Shown here: in pieces, positions 40,990-53,512 of the stretch
Layout of the letters: each line of letters opens with the position of its first letter
Numbering within the stretch: position 1 is the first letter of the stretch
The notes under the pieces: model-generated
Seen by the model: the letters and a program-made list of their open reading frames with translations, nothing else
What the model was told of the DNA's origin: nothing
The model's database searches: none
Source of the DNA: Allomyces arbusculus
Lineage: Eukaryota; Blastocladiomycota; Blastocladiomycetes; Blastocladiales; Blastocladiaceae
DNA length: 64,000 nt
Assembly (NCBI GenBank): GCA_027604705.1
Contig: JADHYV010000082.1
Location: 1 to 64,000, forward strand
Direction: 5' to 3'
Translations under genes and position numbers: made by a program

Positions 40990-43161
40990 ATGATCTCGCC
41001 CAAATCCAAGTTCGCGGGCGCCCTCCTCGCGGACCCGCGCGCCGTCTCGCCTGTCGATGGTGCCGCTCCATCGCCTTCAGTCGCGCCCGCTCCTGCACCT
41101 GCACCTGCCCTGCCGACAACGCGTGCGCGTGCCATGTCGATCTTCCCGTCCGTGACGCCACCACCGCCACCGAAACCCCCGGCGCCGCCGCTGTTGCCCA
41201 AGCACGAGTACACGACCGTCTTGCGCGACCTGGTCATTGCGCAGCGGCACATGCTCGACATGCAGCATGGCGCCACGGCAGCGAGGTCGCGGCGAAAGGG
41301 TGGGGAGGGGAGAGTGGAAATGCGTGCAGCGGCGTTGCAGAAAGTATGGCGGTCGCGGGGNNNNNNNNNNGCCGCGCGCGCCGCCCCGCGCGGGGGCGCC
41401 TGAAGTCTGATACTGATTCACGTACGCACGTAGGTGCTCGCCCGCCTCGCGTACATCCCGCCACCGGCTCGTGCACCGGTACCGGCGACGACGGCGGCGG
41501 GGACGGTCAAGGGCCACCAGCCTGTCGCGCCGCCGGTTGATCTGCATGTGCGCGCGTCGACGTCCCCACTACCACCACCGCCCGTCGCACGGTCTGCGGC
41601 GGCGTCGCCGACTTCTGTGCCGAATTCACCAACCGCAAGATCCCCCGCGCTGCCGGCATCTCCACCACCACCGGCGTCAACCCCTGCCGCATCTCCTCCG
41701 CCCACCCACGCCGCGTCGTCTCCACCCGCTGCTGGCACGCCGTCATCCCCCACACGCCGCAGGCGCGCCCTGAGCGTCGCCCTGCCACGCCCCACCGGCG
41801 CCGCTGCACCGCGCAAACCCGCCTCCCCGACCCGCAGCGCTTCTCCAACCCGTACCCCTCCCGCCACCGACCACGACGACATGCTCCGCGCATTGCACGC
41901 GATGGGCGACAAGTACGCGCGGCTGCTGGCCTCCGACGACCTCGACCCGACCGCGTCCCTCACCGCCACCTCCACCAATTCCCGGCGCCGTGCCCCGGTC
42001 AACGAACCTACTGTCCTGCGCGTAGTGCAACCCCACCATCACCGCCGCCGAAACGAGAAATCCGTGGTGGTGGAGGACGACCAGGACGCGCGCGTGCTCG
42101 CGTGGGTCGCGGCCCGAGACTTGGCGAGGGACACATTCTGTGTCGGGCCGGTGCATGTCGCGGCCACGGACGCGGCGTGGCAGAGGCGGCGCGACTTGCA
42201 TGCTCGGATGGTCGCGGTCGCAAGGGTGAATCGCGGCAAGGGGCGCGAAGTCGCGGGGGAGGTGTTGGTGGAGAGTGGGGCCGGGCGGCGGGCGCGGTTC
42301 GCACCACGGCAGGTGAAGGAGCAGAAAGTGGTGCGGAAACCGGAGCCGCGGATGGACGTGTTAGGCGCCAAGTACAGCGTGCGGCACACGCTCGTCCCGC
42401 GCACCCCGCACCGTCTCCCCGTCACGACCAACTCGACCGACGCGGCCATCGACCACGGCGGGCCAAGGGACGACTGGAACTTGTGGACCCCCGCGCGCCG
42501 GCGCGCGCGGCTCCATGCGCAGGCTTCCCAGCCCACCCCGACCGCCCCGACCGCGGCGCTCCCTGGCCACGGCGTCCTCGGCTGGGAACCGCTCGCGCCG
42601 CGCGCGGCTTTCGATGGCCGCGCGGTACGGTACGCGGCGGTGCCTGCGCGCGCTGTCGCCGATGCGTTGCCGCATTTGGCGGTGCCGGCGAGCGCAGTCG
42701 GTGGGAACGAAGTCGTGGGGATGGGCGGGTCCGTGTGGGATGCGGTGCGGGTGTTGGGTGGGCCGTTGGGTGGAGAGGATGGGGTCGAGGGGGATGGGCC
42801 GGTGCAGAGACGGGGAAGAGGGACTGTGGAGAAGGAGGAAGGCGGTGAGCGGATGGACGGTGAGGAGGTGGAGGAGGAGGAGGAGGAGGAGGAAGAACGG
42901 GTGGGCGGGGAGGTGGTGGTGGTGGGCGAGCGGGAAAACGAGGGTGTTGGCGAGGAAGTGGGGGATCGAGGTGGAGAGATGGTGGGCGGAGAAGGGGAGG
43001 AGGGGGACGAGGAGGACGAGGACTGGGGCGAGGACGAAGATGAAGAAGAGGACGGGGAAGATGGAGAAGACGAGGACGAAAGCTCGGACGCAGGTGGGGA
43101 CTCTGACGTTGGTGACAACGGCCCAGGATCAGCAGCAGAGACGGTTGCATCGACAGAATAG
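40990..43161 (+). CDS. Hypothetical low-complexity protein with a long acidic tail
   Basis: Exons 40990-41343 and 41434-43161; 2082 nt, 693 residues if the 90-base interval between them is the only intron. That interval contains a run of ten N (41361-41370), so its true length is unknown. The start MISPKSKFAGALLADPR is in an accACCATG context. The protein is rich in Pro, Ala and Arg, with 'HEYTTVLRDLVIAQRHMLDM' and 'ALHAMGDKYARLLASDDLD' as ordered-looking segments, then 'GAKYSVRHTLVPRTPHRLPV' and a C-terminal run of Glu/Asp/Gly. I recognise no family. Confidence 0.65.
41361..41370. other. Assembly gap (10 N)
   Basis: Ten undetermined bases in GC-rich sequence, apparently inside an intron. 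The number is probably a placeholder rather than a measured length. Confidence 0.95.
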
Positions 43162-43784
43162 ATGAGTTCGTGACCCAGCTCGGTCGACGGATGCTGGTGG
43201 AGCTGTCTCCTCGTCAGCGTAACTGCCTCGGCGCCCCCAGCATCATCGTGCATGACAAATGCCACAGCATCCTGCCCGAGTTGGCCCAAGCTGCTCAAAA
43301 TATTATGGAGGCTAAACCCTCACTTCTCCAATCAGTCGTGCGTGCCCAGGCTAAACTCTCACTTCTCCACCCAGTCGTGCCCTAGGTGCCATCCTTTTCG
43401 CTTCTGACACCCCCGTTCTTGGAGCTGACGATGCAATTAACTTGAACTCTCCTCCAATTGTCTATATTCTCGTCTTTCAAAAGGGCAATAAATTGCAAGC
43501 CGTCGCGGAAACCCACAAGGAATCAGCGGCGAACACAAAATCAAATTTGCGGATGCCCAAGGGCCGTGTGAAAGGAAGACATGGAAAGCATGAACCAAGA
43601 ACCAAATAAGCACGCGCGCACCACGACACCACCGGCGTCGTCGCTGCACCGATGCAGCAGCCCGCCGCAATTCGCGGGCCCACGCGCGCAACCACGGCTG
43701 TGCGCGGGTGCTGGCCGATCGCCCGGCGCGCAGCGACCGCGACTGCACCATCGCACCGTACACTGTCGCTTGCTGTCCGCGCAC
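43162..43784. other. Intergenic spacer between convergent genes
   Basis: About 620 bp between the acidic protein (plus) and the OPT transporter (minus). A near-direct duplication of 'GGCTAAAC(C/T)CTCACTTCTCCA' occurs at about 43312 and 43351. No gene was seen. Confidence 0.4.
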
Positions 43785-46700
43785 TTACGGCAGCTTCTCG
43801 GGCAGGCCGAGGAAGCACCAGTCGCCATACTCGCCGAACCGCTCTGATGATGCGAAAGAACAGGGCGAACGAGTGTGAGCGACGGCAACAAGGAATCACG
43901 AGCGAGATGAGCAGGCCATGATCAACACACCAGTATTGCCGTTGGGGTCGTTGAGGAACCACTCGGGGAAGATGAGCCCATTGTTTTGCAGCACCAGCGT
44001 CACGAGCAGCGCCGACAGCGCCGTGCCAATATCAAGGCCGGTCGCGAGCACGTAATTGTACTTTTTCCACCACGCTTGCCGCTTGTTGTACATGAACCAC
44101 TGGAAGAAGACGGCCGTCGCAAAACCTGACAGCAGACCAGCGTTGTTGCCGCCCGGCGACGAGGCCGAGAACAGAATCGGCACGTTGATAAATTTCCAGA
44201 ACGAGCCGGGCAGATACATGTCGGCGAGCTTGAGCACGATCGGGAGCACGGCGCCGAGAACAAAGCCGAGGATGATAGTCAGGGAGTAGGCCGACTCGAA
44301 GAACTGGATGAGTGGTGGCCATGGGTGGTGTGGTCAGTCCATGATGCGGGCGTCAGCGCGTGCGTTCGAGAGAGCATCAGCGGCGCGGAAACGTACAAAG
44401 CGGATCGGACCAATAGCACCCCAAATGATACTGGCGTTGTAGTAGATGCGCTGGGTGGCGAGTATGGGCATTGGCCGTCAGCCTCGCGACACACCAAACA
44501 CACGGTGGAGAGAATAGCGTACGTAATTGCGCATCGTCCACGGTGCACCAGGACCCGTCTGCGGTTCGTCAATCCCCCACGCGCGGTGATCCGGGTTCGA
44601 CAGCCACCAACGCATCGAAAAGTAGGCGACAAACGCCGCGACAAACTGCGACACGAGCTGCGAGATGAAAACGTGACGCGGCGGCACCTTGAGGTAGTGG
44701 CCAATCTTGAGGTCCGCGAGCAGTGTTACGCATTGCGATGTCACCGTCACGGCCAAGCACTTGAACGCCATCATGACGATGGGCTTGCCCGGCTCGATGC
44801 ACCCAATAATGAACTCGGAGATGACTATGAGCGCACGAGCGGTGGTGTTCATCATTATGTTATGGAGAGAATATGAGATGGAGAATCCATACCATTCATG
44901 CCAAACGATACGCCCGCCGTGGCCAGGACGATCGCAATCGGAATGGTGCCCACAATCGCGACGACAATGGCAAAGACCGTGTAGTACCTATAGAACATGT
45001 GTGTGATAGAGTGACCGTAAGTGAGCAATTGCGTTGAACAATCGGGTTGACAGGAATGGCAAGACAGGACACGCACCACGCCATGTTGACGCCCGAAAAG
45101 TGGCAGGTAACAATTGAGAGCGTCGCCGTCAAAGCAAAAAACAGGTAGTACCACTTGTCGGGCACCTAAAAAGTATCAGCGGGGGGTGGGGGAGAGAGGG
45201 GAGAGTCAGCAGAGTGGAAGCACCAAGCATGGGTCAGAGATCAGCTGCAAACGGTTTAAATCGCCGCTGCGCGTAGGTGAGACCAAAAATGTATCACGGC
45301 GCACTTACCTCCGGGTACTTGTCCATGAGCTGGCAGTGGATGTCGTATTCGTCGCGATCGTGCCGTGCGGCTGAAAAACGAGACACGATATCCTTCCCAA
45401 ACCACACAATCGAGTGCACAATCGACGACGTGAACTGTCCCATGCTCCCACAGTATGACCAGATGAAATACTGCGCATGATTAGGGGTGTAGGTGAGTAT
45501 GGTGAGCAGCAGTGGGATCAGTTTTCGCGGCAATAGGGTCACCTGCGTGATAATGGTTGATCTCAAGGGCGCTCGGGTCTCGTCAAAAGCCAGAATAGAT
45601 CAGAGAAGAATACGCACAGTTGACATGAAAACTGGAGGGAGGAGCTCAATTGTCAGCTTTTCCGTCAAGCAGCAGGGGTGGGGGTCAACGAAACCACAGA
45701 CGTACCAGGCTTGTGCGCATCATAGACGGCATCAATTAACTCATTCTTGTCGTTCATGAGCGTGATTTTCTTGTTGCCCGTGAACTTGAGGCCGTTTTTG
45801 TCAAACAGAGCCGACGTGTTGAAGGGCAGCGCGGTGGGCGGCTGGCCGTACCCTGTTGTGGGAGCGTTAGCGGCCAAGTCAGTCTCACAACTGCGTTCGT
45901 GACTGGAGTAACACAAGTAAATGTCTTTGTACATTCACCGAGCCAGGCCGCAGGCGTCAAAATCCAGGTGAACAGCACCGCCGATGCGAACTGGTTAACC
46001 GCAGCCCAGAACGGCAGCGCCATCCAGAGCGACGGTTGCAATGCCGTGAGGTCGAGCGTAAATGACAGTGGACCGGGACCCCACTTAGGCGAGCCGATGC
46101 GGTTGATAACCGGGTTGTTGGGCGCGAACCAGCAAAGCAGTGGAAAGTACTAGAGTTGGAGCAAAGCAATAGTGATCAGCCATTGGTGGTCATGATCCTG
46201 CATTACGCGTGCATAGAGTAACGCACCTGGAGCATCGACGCCATGTAGCCGGGCCCGAAAAAGTAGAGGAAAAACGCGGCAATGGCCGCGATCGTAAACA
46301 TCTTCATGCGCGACCACCCGTGTTGGCCCTTGGCGTTTTCCTCCTTGTCCGCGTCCTCCTCGGCCTTGGTGTGCACGCCGTCTGACGAAATTGCCTCGTT
46401 GGTAAGCGACATGAAGATCCCACTCAGAGGGAGCAAAAAGAGATGCGTACGGAAGGCCGTGTAGAGAGCGACTGACGGAAGGACGGTCGGCCAAATCATG
46501 TGCGCGGGACGGACGAGGAACTTGCGCGACACGCCCGAAATGCCGAATCCGAGCGTCGACGTGGCGAGGAGGAACAGAATTGACCAGCTAGAAAATTTTT
46601 TGGACACGGGGTTGTGAGCGACGCGCGGCAGTGATCTACGCGCTTGCAAATTAATGCAAAGAGCGCACGTACCCATGGCCAATGTCGAGGTTGAAGAACA

Positions 46701-47476
46701 GTTCTTGGACGACCTGGAGGCGGCAAGTGAAGGCACGCATCAGGGACCGTCCGCAGCGTCTCAAAGCGACCAACTCAACAAGATTGAAAAGCCACTTACA
46801 AGATTGTCGGTCCCTACAGTGTTGAGTGCGCATTTCCAATAGTTAGACATGCCTCCGACTTCCAAGGTCATGAAGTGAGATCGCGTACCGTAAATACCAG
46901 CAGCACCGGTAGAACCCCAAATTCCGATGAGAACGTGCTCCTTGATCGAGAACGGGCCCGGGTTGGTATCGATGGTGAGCCCAAACAAGTTGAACTGAAC
47001 GCGCGGGACCGCTGCAGCCATAAGCTTGCCCAGAGGAAACGAAAGCAGCGTTGCCACGTATGCCGTCACGTAGAATCCCTGCAATCGAGCGAAAGAAGGG
47101 TGTCAACGTCCGAGCTAGTCAAGTTGGACGCCTGGAGCTCCTTCAACCGCCCGTACGTTGGTCGAGAACGAGAACACTTGGTTGATGAACGACAGCGACA
47201 CGCAGAACAAGAGGCCGAGCACCCACACGCGGAATGTGAGCGACGGCGTCGATTGGTCCTGGAGGTGGTGGGCAAGGTAGATCGCATCAACTCCAGATCA
47301 TATCGGTGGTTGGTCGTGGCGCACGCGTGAACAGCCAAACGCACGTCGGTCGTGGGCGCAATCTCGGCGACAATGTGCTCAAACTGCTCGTCAACGACGA
47401 AACTCGATTTTTGCTTCTCGACTTGCGAGGACGAGGCCTTTTCGGCCGTGGCGTCCGAAGCGGCCATGGCGAGCAA
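43785..47476 (-). CDS. Oligopeptide transporter, OPT family
   Basis: Proton-coupled peptide (or metal-chelate) importer with many membrane helices. Sixteen exons (minus): 47476-47345, 47258-47157, 47078-46889, 46813-46800, 46713-46673, 46587-46227, 46149-45939, 45852-45706, 45631-45618, 45470-45309, 45165-45077, 44987-44893, 44824-44523, 44450-44397, 44303-43931, 43843-43785; 2346 nt, 781 residues. Blocks: 'DDQSTPSLTFRVWVLGLLF', the family NPGPF motif in 'TNPGPFSIKEHVLIGIWGS', 'VVQELFFNLDIGHGWSILF', 'YFPLLCWFAPNNPVINRI', 'SIVHSIVWFGKDI', 'EFIIGCIEPGKPIVMMAFK', 'IGHYLKVPPRHVFISQ' (the KIPPR-type motif), 'IYYNASIIWGAIGPIRFF' and 'WWKKYNYVLATGLDIGTAL'. Two exons are only 14 nt. Translation could also begin three codons later (MAASD). 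Substrate unknown. Confidence 0.94.
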
Positions 47477-49585
47477 GGCGATGATACACGGGCTGGGTTG
47501 GTGGTTGGTCTATGCGAGGGCGCTGATCTATGATTGCAGTCGAGGACTCCAAACGGCCAATCCACTGCGGGCGGCGCGCGCTCTTATACGGCCACCGCCA
47601 CTGGTGTGCGAGCATCATGAGCGAGGGCGGATGGGGAACAGAATCGTGATGCAGTCGCGTTCGCCTCCTCCGTGCGCGTGCGGCCGTGTCCCTCCACCGA
47701 CCAACAATGCCGAGAACAGCTCGACCAAGTTGGCCAGCAAGGATCGCTGCCGCAGCGTTTGGTACCACCGTCTCCTGGCTTGAGTTGGCGACCGTGACCT
47801 CCGACAGATCGACAGCGGCGACCAGTACCATGGCGGATCTCGCGCCGTGCGCGTGGGTTGGCCAGTGACCAATGACCAGATCTCTTGCATCAAAATGATA
47901 CGTGACACCTCGCAGCGAGTTTCAGGTCCGCGCTGGTGACACCGATCTCACAACTGTCACTTCGCCACAAAACACGCCATTGCCCGCGGGAGCGGGATCC
48001 CCTTTGAATGTAGGAGCACGCGCATCGGGCGTAATGACTTTCTTTCGGGACGCCTTCCTTTCTGTGCTACAGAACGATTCCAAGATCGTCCGCTGCGTTG
48101 GTGCGGCAGGCACGAACCACATTGCGACGCACTTTGATTGTCATGTGAGCGTACAAGCTGGCACACCCTGACGTTGCACGTCCGACCGACGGCGTCGCGA
48201 GATCGTATTCCTCCCCCATCTGGCAAAGCCTGGCGTAATGGCACCGTCCGCGTCGTGTGACTGGCGCTTGCGCCGGGCGAAACTGGCGCAACCCTCATCG
48301 CCAACTGGCGTAACGGGGCGCGCCGACGTACTGATGTGACAACTTTGTATTGTATGTACGCGTGCTGCCTGGCTTCGATATTACGTTTTGGTTGTACGCC
48401 GTCGAGTTGTACGCTGGTGGACCCCGTGAACGTGGATCGCGGTTCTGCGGCCGGTTTTTGCACGACGTGAAAACTCTTGGCGCGGCCTATCTTCGCGTTC
48501 GGATTATGCCGTCCCTCATTTTGTGAAGAAAACGCGGGAGGGCCCGCAACTATTGGCCCTGCCATGTTATTCGTGCGCACTTGCAAAATTGTAAATAATG
48601 CGCGCTGTTACAATCCAGCTGCATCTTCATTTGCTCGACGGCCGACGGTGGTCCAGCACCGCGCCGGTGCGCGTCTCACTTTCAGCACGCTCATGCCCTC
48701 AATGTCCGTCGTGAGGTTGCCGCTGTTGTTCGATCACGCCAGAGCGGACAGCAATGGCCAGGCAGTGCGCCCATCAAGTTGTGGCAAACGTTTCGCCACC
48801 CGGCGTAACACAGCGCCAACAACGCTGTTCGTGTAACCTGTGGCGTTCTATGATGATTCGAGTTAAAGATCCGCAACTGATCTGAATTCTGGAATGCTCT
48901 CGAAGGAAACAGGCAACCAACAGCCTGGCGCGCCGCCCGGCGTGGCATGCGCACCTGCGACAATTCTTTCCGACCGCCTGTGGAGGTCGCTTTTGGCCGA
49001 CTCTGTTTGCTCGTCTGTTCAGTGTGCCACGGCGCACTGTTAGGGCCGCGTTCACCCGCGCGAGGAGGAGGAGCACGCACGCACGCGCGGGACGTGGAGA
49101 TCCATCACCACCGACTGCGGCCCGCTCACATAGTGTGCCTTGAGAGAAGGCTGCAATGAAGCCCAACCGTGACGACTGATGCAGCACGACCATTCAAACC
49201 CCACGACGTCCGCTGCGTGCGCATCCTGGCCCATCTCATCAAGCTTGTTGCGAGCGACTATGGCCACGGACGGCGTCTTCAATAGCGGGAATGGCAAAAC
49301 CAAGCTGTAACGGTCCGCTCTCGAAAACTGTCTTCGACCTGTCGCTATCCAAATGGTAACCAACAGTGATGGTGCTGGGTGACAGACGCAGGCACGGTCG
49401 GAGTATAGCTGGAGCACTGCGCGGATGGCGGCCGCGCCGTGGACCGTGAAGCCGGGTGGGTGGAGAAGCATGGAATTGGCATAGAGAAGAATTAGTGAAC
49501 GCTGTGGAGGTGCAGCCGGGACACCCGGCGCCAAAATCAAGTATTCCATTCAAACTCCGCGCTCCTCAGTCTCCTTATCCACCGC
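47477..49585. other. Gene-poor spacer
   Basis: About 2.1 kb with no convincing gene on either strand. The motif CTGGCGTAA or CTGGCGCAA recurs around 48228-48320. The right part, toward the kelch gene, holds its 3' UTR; the left part should carry the OPT promoter. Confidence 0.4.
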
Positions 49586-51192
49586 TCACTCGACGCGCGC
49601 AACATGCACGTCCTGGTAAATCCCTTCGTGGTTCATCCCGCCGACTACGACCACCGCATCACCCACAGCGACCATCGCGTGGTCGAGCCGCGGCAGACCG
49701 TCCGCAAGCACTAACTCCACCCAGTCGCCGTCGACCTGGATCCACGAAGCAGCGATTTGGTAGTCGGCGGTTATCCCGCCGCTGCAGAGAATGGCGCCGG
49801 ATGAGAGCACAGTCGCGGCGTGGCCGGCGCGCGCAGAGTGTAGGGAGGTAACGAGGTGGGTCCAAGTGGCCGAGCGGGTGGGCAGGTCTGAAATCAAGGT
49901 GGAGAGTGAGTTGGGGCGGTGCAGGGGTACGGCGGAGTGGGGGTGGGGCGTACCGAGGTCAAGCGCCCAAATGTCGTCAAACACGGTCGCGCCGTCCATA
50001 CCGCCGACCAGGACCAGGCGCGACGGGGAGACGGCGACGAGTTGGTGGCCGAGTCGAGCAGCCGGTCGTGCCGACGACGTGGTCGTGAGCATACTCCAGG
50101 TGAGCGAAACTGCGCAAAAGGAGAGTTTCAGTATGTGGAGCAGCAATATGCATTGAACGACAATGAACGAACCCAAGTCCAAAATCGCCACCGCGTCGTC
50201 GCGCACAGCATTCGCGCCATCCTGGCCACCGCTCCACGCGACCAAGTAGCGGTTCTCAACGACGGCGACGGCGCCGCGAGTCGTGCGTGGGCTCGGTGCG
50301 GTGCCGGCCGTGGCAAGCCGTGTCCACTTGTGCGAGCCTAGTGCCGTTGTCAAATGATACGTCAACGTGCGGTTGCAATTGCATGGGATCGAGATGCGTA
50401 CTCAATGAAAAGGCCCACACGTCGCTCAAGCACGCGCCGTCGGGACCCGCACCACCAATCACGACCATCGTCGCGTCATTCACGTTTTGCGAGCCGCCGG
50501 GTGCGAACGGGACCATGAACGCGGCGTGGTCGTAGCGCGGTGGAGGCGGTGGAGTTGTGGATTCGATGCGGGACCACCGGATCGTTTCCTGGTCGTCGTC
50601 TACATCAAAATTAATGAGTTGAGACGCAAACGGAGCACAAACGCATCACACCAAGCGCACCTTGAATGGTGAGCAAAAAGACGGCATTTGATAGACCTTC
50701 TTCGGGACTCGCGCCGCCAAACAGATACAGTTTCTGCGTCGTCGATTGGTCGGCGCTGGCCGATGGTACCGCGACCAATGAGCTCCCGGTGCGCGGCGAA
50801 ATAACGGGCGCATCGAGCACATCCTCGTGTTGGGCAGCAGGTGAGGTCTTGGATCGAACAGGCTCAAGCTTGCGCAATTTCCATTGACGCGTTATCTTGG
50901 CGGTTTTCGGAGCCAGACTGGGTCGAGCGCGGTCGTCCCGGATAGCAGGTGCATTCAACATCTTCTTGTGCTCGCGTTGATTGCAGGCAATCACTTGGCA
51001 GTAATGGCGGTCGGGCAGGCGCTTGCACTGCGGTCGGTCCAAGAATCGCGCTGAGTTTGCTGGCAGTTGGGTTCGTTGACGTCTGTAAAGACTGGACGAT
51101 AACTTGACGTACAGTTGATGGGAACAGAGGCTTCCGAAGAGCAGCAGAACCGACGGCGAAGACAAGCATGTGCTGATCAGCGTCGCGGTCAT
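49586..51192 (-). CDS. Kelch-repeat protein
   Basis: Exons (minus) 51192-50661, 50599-50402, 50337-50173, 50109-49954, 49887-49586; 1353 nt, 450 residues with the start at 51192 (MTATLISTCL). The same frame stays open to an ATG at 51441, which would add 83 residues, so the N-terminus is uncertain. Kelch blades are clear: 'KLYLFGGASPEEGLSNAVFL', 'TMVVIGGAGPDGACLSDVWA', 'YLVAWSGGQDGANAVRDDAV', 'RLVLVGGMDGATVFDDIWAL', 'ATVLSSGAILCSGGITADY' and 'AVVVVGGMNHEGIYQDV', with the paired Gly and the spaced Trp ('HKWTRLATAGTAPSPR', 'SLTWSMLTTT', 'ATWTHLVTS'). The region before the propeller is basic ('QCKRLPDRHYCQVIACNQRE') and unassigned. Introns 61-66 bp. Function unknown. Confidence 0.85.
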
Positions 51193-51531
51193 GTGGGCAA
51201 ACACTGGTCTGCTCGAGAGGAACCACACGCTTTTTCGAACGTGTTGAAAACAATTTTCACGAATCTTAACGTAATCAACGCGCATCTGATCAGGGATCTG
51301 CACCAACCCGCTTCCAACCCGCTTCCAACAACTCCAATCAGCCTGTTCAACGGCCGACCAACCGCATCTCAACATCGCAGCCCGCAAATCGATAAATCCG
51401 GGCGGAACCGTACGCCGAGCGACACGGGGCACTTGAACCAAGCCGACCAGACCATCACCAGCGACTGACTATCGCAAGCTCTCGGCACCAAATTCGACCC
51501 TCCGACCACGCACCAAATTCATTATTCAACC

Positions 51532-52173
51532 ATGTCGGCTCTCCGCGCACGCACCGGGGCCTTCTCCGCCCTGTTCCGGCGCACCATGTCGACCTCGCCC
51601 ACGCCACCACCACCATCATCTGCGGCCGCTGCGACCACATACCCGCGGTGGATGTACGGTCTGGCCAGGTTCGCGAACGGCAAGCAGCCAGGCGAAGTCG
51701 GGTTTTGGACCGAAGTCAGTATCGTCTTTGGCGTGTTTGCCGTGACGGGGTCGTCATCGATGATGGTCGTGCGCAAGGGGATCAACAAGGCGTTGGGCAC
51801 CGAGGGTACGACACTTCAACTGGTGGACAGTGTTCGGATGAACGAGATGAACGCTGACGGATTGGTTTTGCTGGTAGGGTCGCTTCGCGACGGTCCGAAC
51901 TCGTGGCGCGCCGCGTACCTCGTGTGCGGTTTGCCGATGTACGTTCTGTGGTTCGCTTTCTCTTGCAGTGGAGACTGAACTTTTCGTCTCTCCAGGTACT
52001 CGCTGATTCTCCTGACGCTCGGCACGCTGTCGGGTCGTGGCGCCTACTTCCGCACCGTGCTGCACCGCATGTATGGCCGCATCTTGCCGCGGTCGATAGC
52101 CGACAAGCTCGCACCGCCGGCGGCACGGCCACCAGCATCCGCGGGCGCGGCATCGGGCGCCAAGTCGATTTGA
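51532..52173 (+). CDS. Small conserved membrane protein, probably mitochondrial
   Basis: Exons 51532-51805, 51878-51938, 51996-52173; 513 nt, 170 residues, introns 72 and 57 bp. The N-terminus (MSALRARTGAFSALFRRTMS) is Arg/Ser/Ala-rich with no acids, as in mitochondrial targeting peptides. The core reads 'GFWTEVSIVFGVFAVTGSSS', 'VRKGINKALGTEGSLRDGPN', 'RAAYLVCGLPMYSLILLTLG', 'TLSGRGAYFRTVLHRMYGRI'. Two hydrophobic segments flank the GTEGSLRDGP loop. I recall similar small proteins in other eukaryotes, with the 'F.TGSS....R' and 'EGS..DGP.S.R' blocks, but can name no function. Its start is only 340 bp from the divergent kelch gene. Confidence 0.78.
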
Positions 52174-53512
52174 TGATAGATGGAGAGGTGTAAATTTATG
52201 TCGGTCATGGTTAAACCCAGATTTTGAACGACTCTAGAATCGGCACAGTACGTGCGGTGATGGACCAGCAACACAGCGCGATTTCCGGGTTGGCAGGCCC
52301 GGGGTACGGGAGCGGCTCGACTTTCGCTCTCGCGACGTTGACTTCGCGGTGCAAACGGAATGGCCGTGGAATACCACCATCCGTGGTATAAACTTTGCAG
52401 ACCAAGCCCTTCACAGGGCAAGTCGTCAGCGCGCCTTGCACAACAGGGCTGTCAGTTTGAGCCTGGCCGCTGATATTGATCAATGTCCTTAGAGTTCAAG
52501 GAGTGAGATTAGTGGGAACTGTTTGACCATCTTGTGCGCTCAACTTTCTGAGCGTTATGGTTGAGTATGGGTGCCAGCACGTCATTCATTGAGAGGTGAA
52601 GCTGTTGACCGCGCTGAAAGTGCTGAGGGCAGCGTATAATCGTCGAAACGGGTAAGAAAAGTCAATGCAACAAAATACTAAGACGCAGCAGCGATGCACG
52701 GTCGGTCGTGTTCTGGCTAACTGGCGCTCGCACCAGCGACACAAACGTGGCCGCCACTCTTTCTGCCAGCAATGCGGTCATGACGAGGTGTGTACCTAAC
52801 ACCTGACATCTAAATTGCTCTGGCCGAAAACACCCTTCGTTGGGAATGGTCAGTGTGAGCGTCCTCTACACAATGGGTTGCCAGTTCGAACCTGTGGCCT
52901 GAATTCACGTTTATGTGCCAACATGGTCGACATGGAGTCACGACCTGTCCAGACCGAACTTTTATCTGGATCCTTTTTTCGCCTGGGCTGGCGGCAACAC
53001 GACGACCGGCCATGAAATGGCGGCCAATGTTTGCCTGCGCTCCCTGATCGCTTCATGCATTGGATCAACTTGCACAAAAATTAGGAATTGCCATCCGTTG
53101 GTTTAACACTGCAAGTTCGAATTGGCTGCTGGCGTTGAACGCAGGAATCTGCCCAAGCTCCGATCAATCTCGGCAAATGTGCTTGCTGTTGAGCACACGA
53201 TGCTTTTGCCTTCAGCGGGTCGTATGCTGGTCAGATACCAGTTGGGGCAAATCTGCAACAGGGAATGCCATATCACGCAGATGACGGATCAATATGACTG
53301 GGAGCCTCAAATATTGTGTGCGTCCTTGGTTTTGCTCTCGCTCCAGATCCGTTTTTCCTTGTTAGCTAACTCAACGACCTCATCGACGGCGGCGATGCTG
53401 GTTGCCAAGTCCTGTCCGCTTATACTTGGCGCCAGCGCCGTCAATTCTTCCAACATAGCCAGCAATTGAGCGGCGATTCATTTCTGCACATACCACCGCC
53501 CCTTCCCCAAAA
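52174..53512. other. Gene-poor spacer with a tRNA-like box
   Basis: No complete gene is recognised. On the minus strand 52483-52211 a 90-codon frame (MINISGQAQTDSPVVQGALT..) is of unknown worth. On the plus strand 53060-53470 fragments such as 'LVRYQLGQICNRECHITQM' look protein-like but break frame. At about 52849-52890 a TGGTCAGTGTG stretch followed by GTTCGAACC resembles RNA polymerase III A and B boxes. Confidence 0.35.

Noticed and set aside
42039-43298. 419-codon frame on the minus strand, Ser/Pro-rich
   Set aside because: It is the complement of the acidic/GC-rich exon of the plus-strand gene; its long Ser runs mirror the Glu codons. No motif or start context supports it.
47477-49585. 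Several 70-200-codon frames
   Set aside because: No frame shows family motifs, a good start context or a consistent splice pattern; composition is noise-like.
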